Assembly: GCA_046757465.1 (NCBI GenBank)
Contig: JBHHYH010000057.1
Span: 1-20,641, forward strand
Length of the DNA: 20,641 bases
Reading direction: 5' to 3'
DNA from: Scalindua_A sp046757465
GTDB taxonomy: Bacteria > Planctomycetota > Brocadiia > Brocadiales > Scalinduaceae
Shown here: in pieces, positions 8,297 through 15,425 of the stretch
How the letters are laid out: each line of letters opens with the position of its first letter
Position numbering within the stretch: position 1 is the stretch's first letter
Position numbers and translations under genes: made by a program
Notes under the pieces: generated by a model
Seen by the model: only the letters and a program-made list of their open reading frames with translations
Databases searched by the model: none
Told to the model about the DNA's origin: nothing

Positions 8297-9148
8297 TTAA
8301 TTTACAGTAAGAGTAACCGGGTTAATTAAATTTATCAATTCTCGTCTGGCTTCCTCAATTGTCAGGGGTAATTCATTTATTGGAAACTTGTCCTTGTTTC
8401 GCAGTACCTCCATTAATTGGGCAATCTGAGGTAATTCTAATTTCACATCTTCGAGCATCCTGGAATCTGTAAAAACTTTTTCAGGAGTACCTTCCTTAAT
8501 AATCTTCCCCTTATCCATAATTACGACTCTAGTCATGTAAACAGGTACAAGGTCTACAGAATTTGTAGCAATTATTATGGTAATACCCTGTTTTCTATTC
8601 AGATCTTTTAATAACTTCATTACTGATTTAACCCCATCTGGGTCAAGTCCACTGGTTGGTTCATCTAATATGAGTACCTCTGGCTCCATGGCAAGAATTC
8701 CTGCTATGCATATACGTTTACGTTGACCATAGCTGAGAGAGTTAATAGTTTTCTTTGCACACTCTTTCATTTCAACCAATTCAAGTGCATTCGTTACCCT
8801 GCTCCTGATCTCCTCATACTTTAGATTGAGATTTACCGGACCAAATGCCACGTCCTCCTCAACGGTAGGAGCAAGGAGTTGATCATTAGGATCCTGGAAG
8901 ACCATCCCAACCTTTCTGAAGACCTCGCTTGGCTTAAACTCACTTAATTCTTTACCCTCTAATATAATTGAACCAGAGGTGGGTTTTAACAGGCCATTTA
9001 GGTGTTTCAACAATGTAGTCTTTCCAGAACCATTTGCCCCCAGTATGGCTAGAAATTCACCCTTTATCACATCGATGCTTACACCATTCAGCGCCTTAGT
9101 TCCATCTGGATACTTATATCTTAATTCTTTAAGCTTTAGAGTAATCAC
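8297..9148 (-). CDS. cbiO: Cobalt ECF transporter ATPase CbiO, H-loop His replaced by Asn
   Basis: ATP-hydrolysing A component of the energy-coupling factor cobalt importer (CbiMNQO). In the 283-aa product: Walker A GANGSGKTT (38-46), Q-loop VFQDPNDQLLAPTVEED (83-99), signature LSYGQRKR (138-145), Walker B VLILDEPTSGLDP (158-170). The switch region reads IIIATNSVDLVP, where CbiO proteins normally have ATHDVDLVP; the histidine is Asn196 (codon AAT at 8563-8561, one base from CAT). The protein starts at a GTG with no clear Shine-Dalgarno. It is separated from cbiQ by 297 nt of repeat DNA, whereas these genes usually abut, so its expression may be partly uncoupled. A second copy elsewhere in the genome could supply full activity. 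Confidence 0.93.
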   Translation of the reverse strand: MITLKLKELRYKYPDGTKALNGVSIDVIKGEFLAILGANGSGKTTLLKHLNGLLKPTSGSIILEGKELSEFKPSEVFRKVGMVFQDPNDQLLAPTVEEDVAFGPVNLNLKYEEIRSRVTNALELVEMKECAKKTINSLSYGQRKRICIAGILAMEPEVLILDEPTSGLDPDGVKSVMKLLKDLNRKQGITIIIATNSVDLVPVYMTRVVIMDKGKIIKEGTPEKVFTDSRMLEDVKLELPQIAQLMEVLRNKDKFPINELPLTIEEARRELINLINPVTLTVN

Positions 9149-9445
9149 TATTACTGCTAAATATTTAAATAAATCGACATATTGTTTATATCAAAAGTTT
9201 TATAAATCCCCCTTAATCTCCCCTTTACAAAGGGGGAATGAAGAAGATACCTTTTTACAAAAGGAGAATGGAAAAAAGAATCTTTTTTCAAAACGGGTAA
9301 TTTAAATATTATTTTCATTACTATTATTTTTTAGTGTCTTGGTGCCTTTGTGGCTAAATTTATGTCTAGGAATTTCAAAGAGATTCCGAAACAAGTTCGG
9401 AATGACAGACAAAGCAAAAGTGTCATGCTGAACTTGGTTCAGCAT
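9149..9445. repeat. Repeat-filled spacer between cbiQ and cbiO
   Basis: No gene is visible in 297 nt. It holds at least four separate small repeats: a CCCCTTT/AAAGGGG palindrome near 9221-9237 with a looser relative (CTTTTTACAAAAGGAG) at about 9251-9266; a GTGTCTTGGTGCCTTTGTGGC motif region at 9333-9354; a hairpin TTCCGAA-5-TTCGGAA at 9384-9402; and a perfect 9-bp hairpin ATGCTGAAC-TTG-GTTCAGCAT at 9425-9445 touching the cbiQ stop codon. None is followed by a T-run on the minus strand, so they do not look like intrinsic terminators. Confidence 0.65.
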
Positions 9446-10237
9446 CTAGTTTGAATGAATAATCCAGTTTAAGCAAAAAAAAGATATTAAAATAATTCCA
9501 CTCGATATGAACATAAGGTAATCGTTTCTTTCTAATGGAGCAAGTTGAATTGATAGAATCCTGCCTCCGTCATAACCTCTGGATATCATTGCCGAATGCG
9601 CATTCTCTGCTCTTGTTATAGATCTAATTATTAACATACCTCCCAGGATTCCAAAGGACCTTATGGTCTTAAACCATGTTTTGTAACCAAGTCTGCTCCT
9701 TTGTGAAGACATCATTGTTTCCGCTTCTTCCATTAATAAGAATAGGTATCTATATACGAATGATAATACTTCTATTAAGGTTTCCGGTATCTTCATCCAG
9801 CGTGCAGTCATACATATCTTAGTAATGGATGTAGTATAAGATAACAAAAGCAAAAGCATTACCCCCCCTGCCACCTTTGAGAATATCAATAAACCAATTA
9901 ATAATCCCTCTTTTTTTAAAGCAAGTTCATATCCAAAAAGCGAACCAGAGAATACAACTGTTTCACCCTTATGCAATCCCATTATTAAGAGAATAAAGAC
10001 CCCAAAAAAGAGAGGTAGCGTCATTCGTAACCAAACATTTATGACGGGAATTTTTATGGTCAATAGTAATATAAAAGAAGTAGTCAGAAAAATTAAAGGT
10101 ACCACAATATTTTGAGAACAAATATTAATGATTAAGCCTGTACCTATGTAGAAGAGCTTTACCCTAACCTCTACATTTGTTAGCCAATTTTCTTTGTTCG
10201 CAAAATGGTCCATGATAACATGATTAAGTATCCCCAT
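9446..10237 (-). CDS. cbiQ: Cobalt ECF transporter transmembrane protein CbiQ (EcfT)
   Basis: Scaffold T component of the cobalt importer, coupling CbiO to CbiM in the inner membrane. The 263-aa product has about five hydrophobic segments (roughly 25-62, 72-88, 112-135, 155-170 and the C-terminal 238-258). The two cytosolic coupling helices carry the EcfT signatures: SSQRSRLG (177-184) and AMISRGYDGG (216-225). Length is normal. The ATG shares one base with the preceding stop (TAATG), so translation is coupled to the cbiN-position gene. It ends at a perfect 9-bp hairpin. Confidence 0.94.
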   Translation of the reverse strand: MGILNHVIMDHFANKENWLTNVEVRVKLFYIGTGLIINICSQNIVVPLIFLTTSFILLLTIKIPVINVWLRMTLPLFFGVFILLIMGLHKGETVVFSGSLFGYELALKKEGLLIGLLIFSKVAGGVMLLLLLSYTTSITKICMTARWMKIPETLIEVLSFVYRYLFLLMEEAETMMSSQRSRLGYKTWFKTIRSFGILGGMLIIRSITRAENAHSAMISRGYDGGRILSIQLAPLERNDYLMFISSGIILISFFCLNWIIHSN

Positions 10238-10635
10238 TATTGTTTCGCCTCATTTTTAATCATAGAATTATCGGTGATATCCTGTTCTCGTTCGAACGCC
10301 GTAGTTGAACAGGTATTTTCGTGATGAGTTTTTTTGTAATTATTTTCTTCAATAAATAGTTTGCGGATATTGTAACCAATAATGATACCACCGATAAGAC
10401 CAGCAACAGTAAATACAAACAATAATAAGTCACCCTGGTCAGTATTAATATAAGGTTTCCTTGGTGGATGACCATATTTTTCAGCGTATTTCCCAACTAT
10501 GCTTACGTCAATTCCTGTCCATTTCTGATCTTCAGGATCTTCTATTAGATTATTAGAGTTTGCCGTTGTTGCACACAAAGCATGTGATTGAATAAGACAT
10601 AATATTAATGTGAAAATAATGAAATATTTTATCAC
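10237..10635 (-). CDS. Small membrane protein in the cbiN position of the cobalt transporter
   Basis: A 132-aa protein with an N-terminal signal or anchor (about 1-22, ending HALCA), a short extracytoplasmic stretch containing KYGHPPRKPYINTDQGD, one membrane helix (about 70-91) and a Glu/Lys/Asn-rich cytoplasmic tail. Topology (two N/C helices around a small periplasmic loop) matches CbiN, the small accessory subunit that loads cobalt onto CbiM, and the position cbiM-x-cbiQ-cbiO is that of cbiN. The sequence does not look like textbook CbiN, so I assign no symbol. It starts at a GTG with AGGA only 3 nt upstream and overlaps cbiQ by 1 nt. An overlapping frame on the same strand is a shadow. 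Confidence 0.65.
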   Translation of the reverse strand: MIKYFIIFTLILCLIQSHALCATTANSNNLIEDPEDQKWTGIDVSIVGKYAEKYGHPPRKPYINTDQGDLLLFVFTVAGLIGGIIIGYNIRKLFIEENNYKKTHHENTCSTTAFEREQDITDNSMIKNEAKQ

Positions 10636-10784
10636 AATTCCTAAATCCTTCAGTCACAATGGTGGGCCCGTCCGTACCGGATGGCCGGGCGGGCAATGTC
10701 GTGCCGAAGGACAGACCTGCCACAGGCATGGCCCACCCTACCGCTTCAATCCTTCAATTCCTTAATCCTTCAATCCAGTGTATT
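10636..10784. repeat. Palindromic and tandem repeats between cbiM and the cbiN-position gene
   Basis: No gene. GGTGGGC (10661-10667) pairs with GCCCACC (10731-10737) around a GC-rich interior that stands out from the AT-rich surroundings. This is followed by an irregular tandem of TTCAATCC-like units at about 10744-10776. The GGTGGGC/GCCCACC theme recurs at 13873-13897, suggesting one dispersed family. Confidence 0.6.
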
Positions 10785-11570
10785 TCAAGCAGGTATTGCA
10801 TCTGTTCTTTCCTTTACTACCCTGAGACTAAATAGGATACTCGGACGCACCTTATAAACGTAGGAAATTACCAAACCCACTACTATGCCTTCTGCAATGC
10901 ACAATGGGCCCTGTGATGTTACCATGAATACGACAAAGATTTCCAACATTGCCTTCAAACTTTGTGTTACGGTGGCAAAAAATGACTCCCCCCCTTCTAA
11001 TACTAAAAGCCCTAATCCTATGGAAGTACCAATATAAGTAAATATATCAGAAATTACTCCAGCGAAGAAACCACACCAAAAAAGTTTAAATCTTAATCTT
11101 TGCGCAATCCTGAATGCAAAATATCCCGAGAAAGAACCAAGTATACCCATAGAGAAGATATTTACACCCAGAGTCGTAAGCCCTCCATGCGCTAGAAAAA
11201 GCGCCTGTATAAATAGCGCAATACCAGCAATTATAACACTCACAAAAGGACCCAGTAGCATTGCGCTCATCCCTGTTCCAGCGGGATGTGCAGTTGCCAT
11301 TCCATTTAAGGCTACTACCGGAATTGGAAAACATGAAAAGACGAACACAGCGGCACCAACAATTCCTACCAATGGTAAAAAACCAGGAACCTCTCTTTTC
11401 TTTTTCTTTAGTTTAAGTGTGCCAATGACGACAAAAGGTATTATTATGATAAACCAAAAGATGACCCATTTTGGTGGAAGAATTCCTTCTGTAATATGCA
11501 TTGCATATGCGGCACGTGGCAACAGTAAAAGAGCTAAGATAACAAATACGCTTAATAAAAGTTTTTTCAT
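10785..11570 (-). CDS. cbiM: Cobalt ECF transporter substrate-capture protein CbiM
   Basis: Substrate-specific S component of the cobalt importer. The 261-aa product has a cleavable signal peptide (about 1-23, ending RAAYA) that exposes the mature N-terminus MHITEGILP. In CbiM/NikM the free N-terminal Met-His and a downstream His chelate the ion; these are Met24, His25 and probably His95 in GMATAHPAGTG. Several membrane helices follow. NikM, the nickel relative, cannot be excluded by sequence alone, but the B12 riboswitch upstream and the cob/cbi genes downstream argue for cobalt. AAGGAAAT precedes the ATG. It lies just 16 nt after the remains of an outer-membrane barrel gene that separates it from the riboswitch. 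Confidence 0.93.
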   Translation of the reverse strand: MKKLLLSVFVILALLLLPRAAYAMHITEGILPPKWVIFWFIIIIPFVVIGTLKLKKKKREVPGFLPLVGIVGAAVFVFSCFPIPVVALNGMATAHPAGTGMSAMLLGPFVSVIIAGIALFIQALFLAHGGLTTLGVNIFSMGILGSFSGYFAFRIAQRLRFKLFWCGFFAGVISDIFTYIGTSIGLGLLVLEGGESFFATVTQSLKAMLEIFVVFMVTSQGPLCIAEGIVVGLVISYVYKVRPSILFSLRVVKERTDAIPA

Positions 11571-11586
11571 ATTTCCTTTTCCAGGA

Positions 11587-12332
11587 TTAAAATTTGAATC
11601 TAAGGCCTACATAGTTCTGGAAATCTACTCCTCCGCTGTCTCTACCTTCGAAGCTTCTGCCTGCCGAACACATTATTGAAAGAAGTTCATTGAATTTATA
11701 CCTGAAGCCAACGTTAAATTATGGTGCATCAGTCTTTGTGTGCTTTGTCACGAAACCAAAAACCTCTCCCAAAACATCAATCCTTTCGAGGACTGTATAC
11801 TCACTAAAGAAGCCATAAAATAATTCGTCTTCAACTCCTTTATCCCTATGTATTAAGTATCCAATCTGAGAACCTATATAAAGAGATTTAATATGACGGT
11901 CAACTTCAGTGGCAAAAAATAATCAGGCTTACTACGGTGATTACCTGTAGGTAGAAATATTGCTGGTGTGGTAGAAACAGAGAAAAACCAGTCTGACTCG
12001 TCAATAAACCTGTATTTTGTATTAAACTGAATATCTCCTAAATGATTAACGTTACTCTTTTCATCACGATTTATATGGGTATAAGGTATTATAAGGTTTA
12101 AATCTGTTCTTTCCCCTAATCCGTAATTAGCATCAATGGGGAATTCTGTGGTATCTTCAAGCTTCGTATTATTTCTCGTATAAGGAAGATTTATTTCCCA
12201 TTTGTTAGGACCAAGCGTAGCTGTGTCATCGGTAACGAGTGGCGGTCCTCCAGCTATAAGTGGGTTAAATGATGTTTCAGACACAAGGTAAATAAGCATT
12301 AAAAATAAAGAGAAATTGCATATCTTTAACAC
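11587..12332 (-). pseudogene. Broken outer-membrane beta-barrel gene (MetA-pathway 'transporter' family)
   Basis: First gene after riboswitch 1. It starts at a GTG (12332-12330) with AGGA 5 nt upstream. The signal peptide is followed by GGPPLVTDDTATLGPNKWEI, the N-terminal hallmark of the phenol-degradation MetA-like 'transporter' barrels (PF13557 type). The frame fails after KPDYF in a run of six A/T bases at 11914-11919. One added base would restore KPDYFFATEVDRHIKSLY and the rest of the barrel. A second lesion, TAA at 11719-11721 (one change from GAA), interrupts DAP-FNVGFRYKFNE. The original end, VGLRFKF then TAA at 11587, keeps the terminal aromatic of outer-membrane proteins. Two independent lesions favour true decay over a single base-calling error. 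The intact protein would have been about 248 aa. Confidence 0.8.
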
Positions 12333-12355
12333 GCCGTTCCTAACGTTGTCTTCGT

Positions 12356-12396
12356 AAAAAAAGCCCGTATCCTTTGACTGTAAAAAGGTACGGGCT
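12356..12396 (-). terminator. Intrinsic terminator of cobalamin riboswitch 1
   Basis: On the minus strand AGCCCGTACC pairs with GGATACGGGCT and is followed by seven T's. It lies about 85 nt after the aptamer and 24 nt before the barrel pseudogene, so it is the expression platform: B12 bound, transcription stops. Nearly identical to 17193-17232. Confidence 0.88.
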
Positions 12397-12407
12397 ATTG
12401 GTATATG

Positions 12408-12429
12408 TGCATACAGATATGTGTATGCA
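12408..12429 (-). other. Conserved 8-bp hairpin in the expression platform of riboswitch 1
   Basis: TGCATACA and TGTATGCA pair perfectly around a 6-nt loop, between aptamer and terminator. The copy at 17244-17263 has lost one base from each arm (TGCATAA/TTATGCA) and keeps a perfect stem, a paired change that supports a selected RNA structure. Confidence 0.6.
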
Positions 12430-12481
12430 ACAAGATAATTATTACCTTCACCTTCTTTTCCATCGAAGAACACGTGAAGCA

Positions 12482-12693
12482 GCTACAGGCAGGTTTTCTG
12501 ACTATCGAATCAACCTACTCATTGCACCTTCCCATCCGCCTGAGACGGACAGTGGTTTACAGTCACACAACTTGGCTGTGCGGCTTTGCAATTTTCGTCA
12601 TCGATTACAGCGGCGGGTCCGTTCCCTCTTTTAGACGGGATTCCCTTTTCAAAACCTATTTCTTAGTTTTCAAGAAATAGGCTTAACCTGTAA
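12482..12693 (-). promoter_or_regulatory. Cobalamin riboswitch 1 (upstream of the cobalt transporter genes)
   Basis: Reading the minus strand from 12693: P1 strand ACAGG, a 9-bp side hairpin (12656-12680), GGGAA, CCCGCCGCTGTAA, CCACTG, GGGAAGGTG and the B12 box AGTCAGAAAACCTGCCTGTA, which closes P1. This order is the classical adenosylcobalamin aptamer. A strong intrinsic terminator follows. It should shut off cbiM onward, and possibly the distal cob/cbi genes, when the cofactor is plentiful. Confidence 0.93.
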
Positions 12694-12729
12694 CCTTTCC
12701 ATCTTTCTAATATTAAAATAAGCTAGGTG

Positions 12730-12758
12730 ATTTTACTTTTTAAAACTAAAACTGTCAA
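12730..12758 (-). promoter_or_regulatory. Sigma70-type promoter for riboswitch 1 transcript
   Basis: TTGACA (12758-12753), a 17-nt spacer, and TAAAAT (12735-12730), about 37 nt before the aptamer. The -35 is a perfect match and the spacing is optimal. An equivalent promoter precedes riboswitch 2. Confidence 0.85.
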
Positions 12759-12808
12759 TCAATTTTATATTGTCTTTTTTTTATAAAAAGAAGTTCTATA
12801 ATTCAAAT

Positions 12809-12858
12809 ATGATGAGCAATTATCAATACGTAATACTATTATGAATAAGTCTTTACAA
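12809..12858 (-). promoter_or_regulatory. 50-nt block upstream of promoter 1, shared with promoter 2
   Basis: Identical to 17648-17697 except at two positions, although the DNA between it and the -35 box has diverged much more in both sequence and length. It is AT-rich and lies about 50-100 nt upstream of the -35. It could be a regulator site or UP-like element, or simply the slowest-changing part of the duplication. Confidence 0.45.
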
Positions 12859-12899
12859 AACCTCTTTTATTTTAACAGCATTTACTATTTTGCATTCTG

Positions 12900-13844
12900 T
12901 TATTGTGTAAACATCTTTTCAATGAACTCTATAGCAAAAGTTATTTGTTCCTCATCACCATCAATAATGTAATCTGGTTTTATGTCTGAATCTTGTAATA
13001 CAGTGCCATCGGCTGGATAACATTCTCCAATCGTGAGAATCAAGGTGTGATTGTGATCCAGAGGAAATGTCTTTTGTATCGCTCCTTTACCATAACTATT
13101 TATGCCTACAAGTGTTGCCTTTTTATAATAACGTAAAGTTGCTGCGAATATCTCGGCGCAACTTGCTGTATTATCATTAATCAATATCACCAAAGGATAT
13201 TCATACTCTTCGTTTGTATTGGAAAAATATTTTGTCTGACCTTTACCACTAACAGTCGCCAAAAGACGCCCTTCTGGTATAAAATATTGCATTATCTGGA
13301 CGGCCTCTTCTAAACTACCTCCTGGATTATCCCTTATATCAATTATTAATCCACGAAGGTCTATTTCTTTAACATCCATCATTGCCCTTTTAAATCCTTC
13401 TTTAGTCCTCCTTCCAAAATGCATAATCTTAATATATCCGATATTATCATTAATAACCCTTGTATCGGAGATTGTATCATCCCTATCAAAACCCCTTATG
13501 AAGTCGAGTGAAGATGGTTCTATTTTTTTAAGTGAACTATATTGATCAAGGGATGCCATGATCTCTTCAATGGATAATCCTACCATCTCTCTAACATCTA
13601 TATCTTTATAATAATTTTCTTTTATTTTATATATAAGCTTCTCTACAAGGGGAGATTCTCCTATTTCGTCTGACGAGAAATTGGGGTCTTTTTCTTTCTT
13701 AATTTCAATAAGAACCTTCTTATTATTAGAATATTCGGGAAGATTCAGATCGTGTGAATATGTTGGATTTAAGAAAGGGAGACTCAGGAAAGAAAACAGT
13801 AAAATGACAAAGGTTTTCTTTAATTTACTGTATTGGAATTTCAA
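12900..13844 (-). CDS. Exported S41-family (C-terminal-processing) peptidase lacking a PDZ domain
   Basis: A 314-aa serine protease of the CtpA/Prc family, exported by an N-terminal signal peptide (about 1-30, LKKTFVILLFSFLSLPFL core). A short helical region (about 65-110) leads directly into the protease core: IGYIKIMHFG (135-144), GLIIDIRDNPGG (165-176), then Ser228 in NDNTASCAEIF and Lys253 in YGKGAIQ. The Ser-to-Lys spacing of 25 equals that of the known Ser-Lys dyad. The substrate-gating PDZ domain usually found before the core is missing. It starts at a TTG with AGGA 7 nt upstream. It is the third gene after the tandem riboswitches but lies behind a likely terminator. Possible tasks are processing the porin or propeller; this is inference. 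Confidence 0.88.
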   Translation of the reverse strand: MKFQYSKLKKTFVILLFSFLSLPFLNPTYSHDLNLPEYSNNKKVLIEIKKEKDPNFSSDEIGESPLVEKLIYKIKENYYKDIDVREMVGLSIEEIMASLDQYSSLKKIEPSSLDFIRGFDRDDTISDTRVINDNIGYIKIMHFGRRTKEGFKRAMMDVKEIDLRGLIIDIRDNPGGSLEEAVQIMQYFIPEGRLLATVSGKGQTKYFSNTNEEYEYPLVILINDNTASCAEIFAATLRYYKKATLVGINSYGKGAIQKTFPLDHNHTLILTIGECYPADGTVLQDSDIKPDYIIDGDEEQITFAIEFIEKMFTQ

Positions 13845-13872
13845 AATATTTTCCTAAACCTTGTTTTCAAAA

Positions 13873-13897
13873 GTAGGATGGGCATTGCCCACCCTAC
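13873..13897. repeat. 25-nt palindromic repeat
   Basis: GTAGGATGGGCA and TGCCCACCCTAC flank a single T; the 12-bp arms have one mismatch. It lies in the 196-nt spacer between the propeller and S41 genes. It resembles the GGTGGGC/GCCCACC arms at 10661-10737. Confidence 0.7.
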
Positions 13898-13954
13898 TTG
13901 ATTAATCAATTTAAGAAGCTACGTTTTCTGGAAATGCTTTTTGCATAAAGAAAT

Positions 13955-14000
13955 AAGGAGCAAGGATTGTACGGAAGAAAACCATTTTTCCTTGCTCCTT
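13955..14000 (-). terminator. Probable terminator after the beta-propeller gene
   Basis: Twelve perfect base pairs (AAGGAGCAAGGA with TCCTTGCTCCTT) around a 22-nt loop begin 40 nt after the propeller stop. On the minus strand it is followed by ATTTCTTT, a weak T-tract, so termination may be partial and S41 could be a read-through gene. The plus-strand side lacks a T-run. Confidence 0.55.
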
Positions 14001-14040
14001 TTCAAAAAAAGAAATTAACAATTAGAAGCAAATATTCATT

Positions 14041-15240
14041 TCAATGACAATAATTTGCTCCACCAATTATGGTTACTGCCCATGGTGAAAGTCCTACATT
14101 AGGTATCTCCTTATAATTGTCCGTATCTGCATCTAATACGTAAACGGAATTTTTTCGAGATGCTGCAAGATATACCTTTTTCCCATCTGGTGTCGTCGAT
14201 GCAGTTTCAGGACTCACATCTAGGCCCAGTTTAATCCTCTTTAATTCCTTCATCTTTTCCATGTCAATGACATACACTGCATTTTCTGCCCGGCTTATGA
14301 CATAAGCCTTTTTGCCGCCATTTACAAAATTGACTCCTGTCATATCTTTGCCGCCCGGAAATGTGGATACTACCTTATTGGCCTTTGTGTCTATTACGGA
14401 GACAGTCTGGTCACCATTGTTTGGCACAACCATCTTTGTACCATCCGGGGATGCGTAGGCACGCCAGGGGTCATCTCCGACCGGAATTGTTGTGACTATG
14501 CTGTCATCTATGGTGTCAATAACGGCAACCTGATTCGAATCACCGTCAGCGGCATAGGCATAACGACCGTCGATTGTCAATGTAGGGTTTGCAATCCCAA
14601 CGATCTCAGCCATCTTGTTATCCATGTCTAAACTGGCCATTACATATGCACTTCCTACTTCCATCCTTTTTGCAAGTAACTGTTTTTCAACATCTATAAC
14701 ACCAACCTCATGTGCGCCCATATTAGAAACATAAACCTTAGAGTTGTTTGGCAGACATACAATACCATGTGGTTCAAAGAATCCGGCAATCCTGCTTATC
14801 TCCTTTTTATCTTCGATATCGACAACTGATACCGCTCCTACACCCATATTTCCAATATATGCATATTTACCGTCAGGCGTAATATCAAAGTGTTCCGGCA
14901 TTAATCCGAGCCTAACTTTGGACATTTCTCTGGTTTTCAGATCTATAATAGCAACAAAATTGGAGTTTGTACCTGTTGCAAGTAGATATTTCCCATCCAA
15001 AGTCGCAACGGCCATGTGTGGGTTTGACCAATCACCACATGCAATGCGATCTAATATTTTATCCGTCTTCATGTCTATTACGGTGACATCACTGGAATCA
15101 CGATTGGTAACGAACACAACGGACTTAGGATCAAAGCTTGCCTGTTTCTCAGCATAGCCAACGGATGCAAAAATCCATGATGCTATAATCATGCAGAAAA
15201 TAAAGATACCTGTATTAGACAACCTCAAACTATTAAACAT
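14041..15240 (-). CDS. Secreted YVTN-type beta-propeller protein
   Basis: A 399-aa exported protein. The signal peptide (about 1-30, ending SVGYA) is followed by eight repeats of the V-x-V-[IV]-D type. The first is VFVTN then VTVID at 42-56 and the last is VYVLD near 366, each with a PDGK-like turn, giving a 7- or 8-bladed propeller. There is no lipobox and no haem-binding CxxCH, so it is probably soluble in the periplasm or secreted. The ATG at 15240 is preceded by GGAGGA; an ATG 27 nt upstream lies before that site. It follows the porin by 185 nt. Relatives include YncE-like and cytochrome d1-like propellers. The surface B12-binding BtuG of Bacteroides is also a propeller under riboswitch control, which makes corrinoid binding a testable idea, not a conclusion. 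Confidence 0.85.
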   Translation of the reverse strand: MFNSLRLSNTGIFIFCMIIASWIFASVGYAEKQASFDPKSVVFVTNRDSSDVTVIDMKTDKILDRIACGDWSNPHMAVATLDGKYLLATGTNSNFVAIIDLKTREMSKVRLGLMPEHFDITPDGKYAYIGNMGVGAVSVVDIEDKKEISRIAGFFEPHGIVCLPNNSKVYVSNMGAHEVGVIDVEKQLLAKRMEVGSAYVMASLDMDNKMAEIVGIANPTLTIDGRYAYAADGDSNQVAVIDTIDDSIVTTIPVGDDPWRAYASPDGTKMVVPNNGDQTVSVIDTKANKVVSTFPGGKDMTGVNFVNGGKKAYVISRAENAVYVIDMEKMKELKRIKLGLDVSPETASTTPDGKKVYLAASRKNSVYVLDADTDNYKEIPNVGLSPWAVTIIGGANYCH

Positions 15241-15313
15241 TTCTTTTTCCTCCATTAAAGATTTCAAATTTTCCGGAAATGTACATCAGTACAAATTTAT
15301 TCACCCCTGGCAA
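15233..15313 (-). other. Possible 26-codon leader ORF before the beta-propeller
   Basis: AAGGAGG (15324-15318) lies 4 nt before a TTG that opens a 26-codon frame (begins MPGVNKFVLMYISGKFEIFN). It ends at a TAA overlapping the propeller's ATG by several bases. The strong ribosome site is otherwise unexplained. It may couple translation of the propeller, or be chance; no conservation data are available. Confidence 0.2.
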
Positions 15314-15385
15314 TCTACCTCCTTTCATAATTAAGTTGAATTTAATTGGTTATATCTCCTAATAACCCTAATGACAAAATTCCAC

Positions 15386-15410
15386 GCCCGCCTGCCATTC
15401 GTCGGGCAGG
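15386..15410. repeat. GC-rich hairpin repeat between porin and propeller genes
   Basis: CGCCCGCCTGCC, a short loop, then TCGGGCAGG: CCTGCC (15391-15396) pairs with GGCAGG (15405-15410). The same outer sequences flank the longer hairpin inserted in cobD at about 5170-5227, indicating one repeat family with variable interior. It lies only 15 nt beyond the porin stop. Confidence 0.6.
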
Positions 15411-15425
15411 AAGGTGAGGGTGAAT

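Noticed and set aside
9425..9445. Perfect hairpin after cbiQ as an intrinsic terminator
   Set aside because: No T-run follows on the minus strand; it matches a dispersed hairpin repeat better.
10260..10496. 78-codon minus-strand frame within the cbiN-position gene
   Set aside because: Overlaps in another frame a gene with signal peptide, membrane helix and coupled start; shadow.
11086..11334. Minus-strand frame inside cbiM
   Set aside because: Alternative frame of a conserved membrane protein; shadow.
12333..12473. N-terminal 47 codons ahead of the barrel pseudogene
   Set aside because: They run through the riboswitch expression platform and terminator, so are not translated sequence; the GTG at 12332 with AGGA is the start.
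12374..12680. Plus-strand open frames across riboswitch 1
   Set aside because: Antisense to a structured RNA; no coding features.
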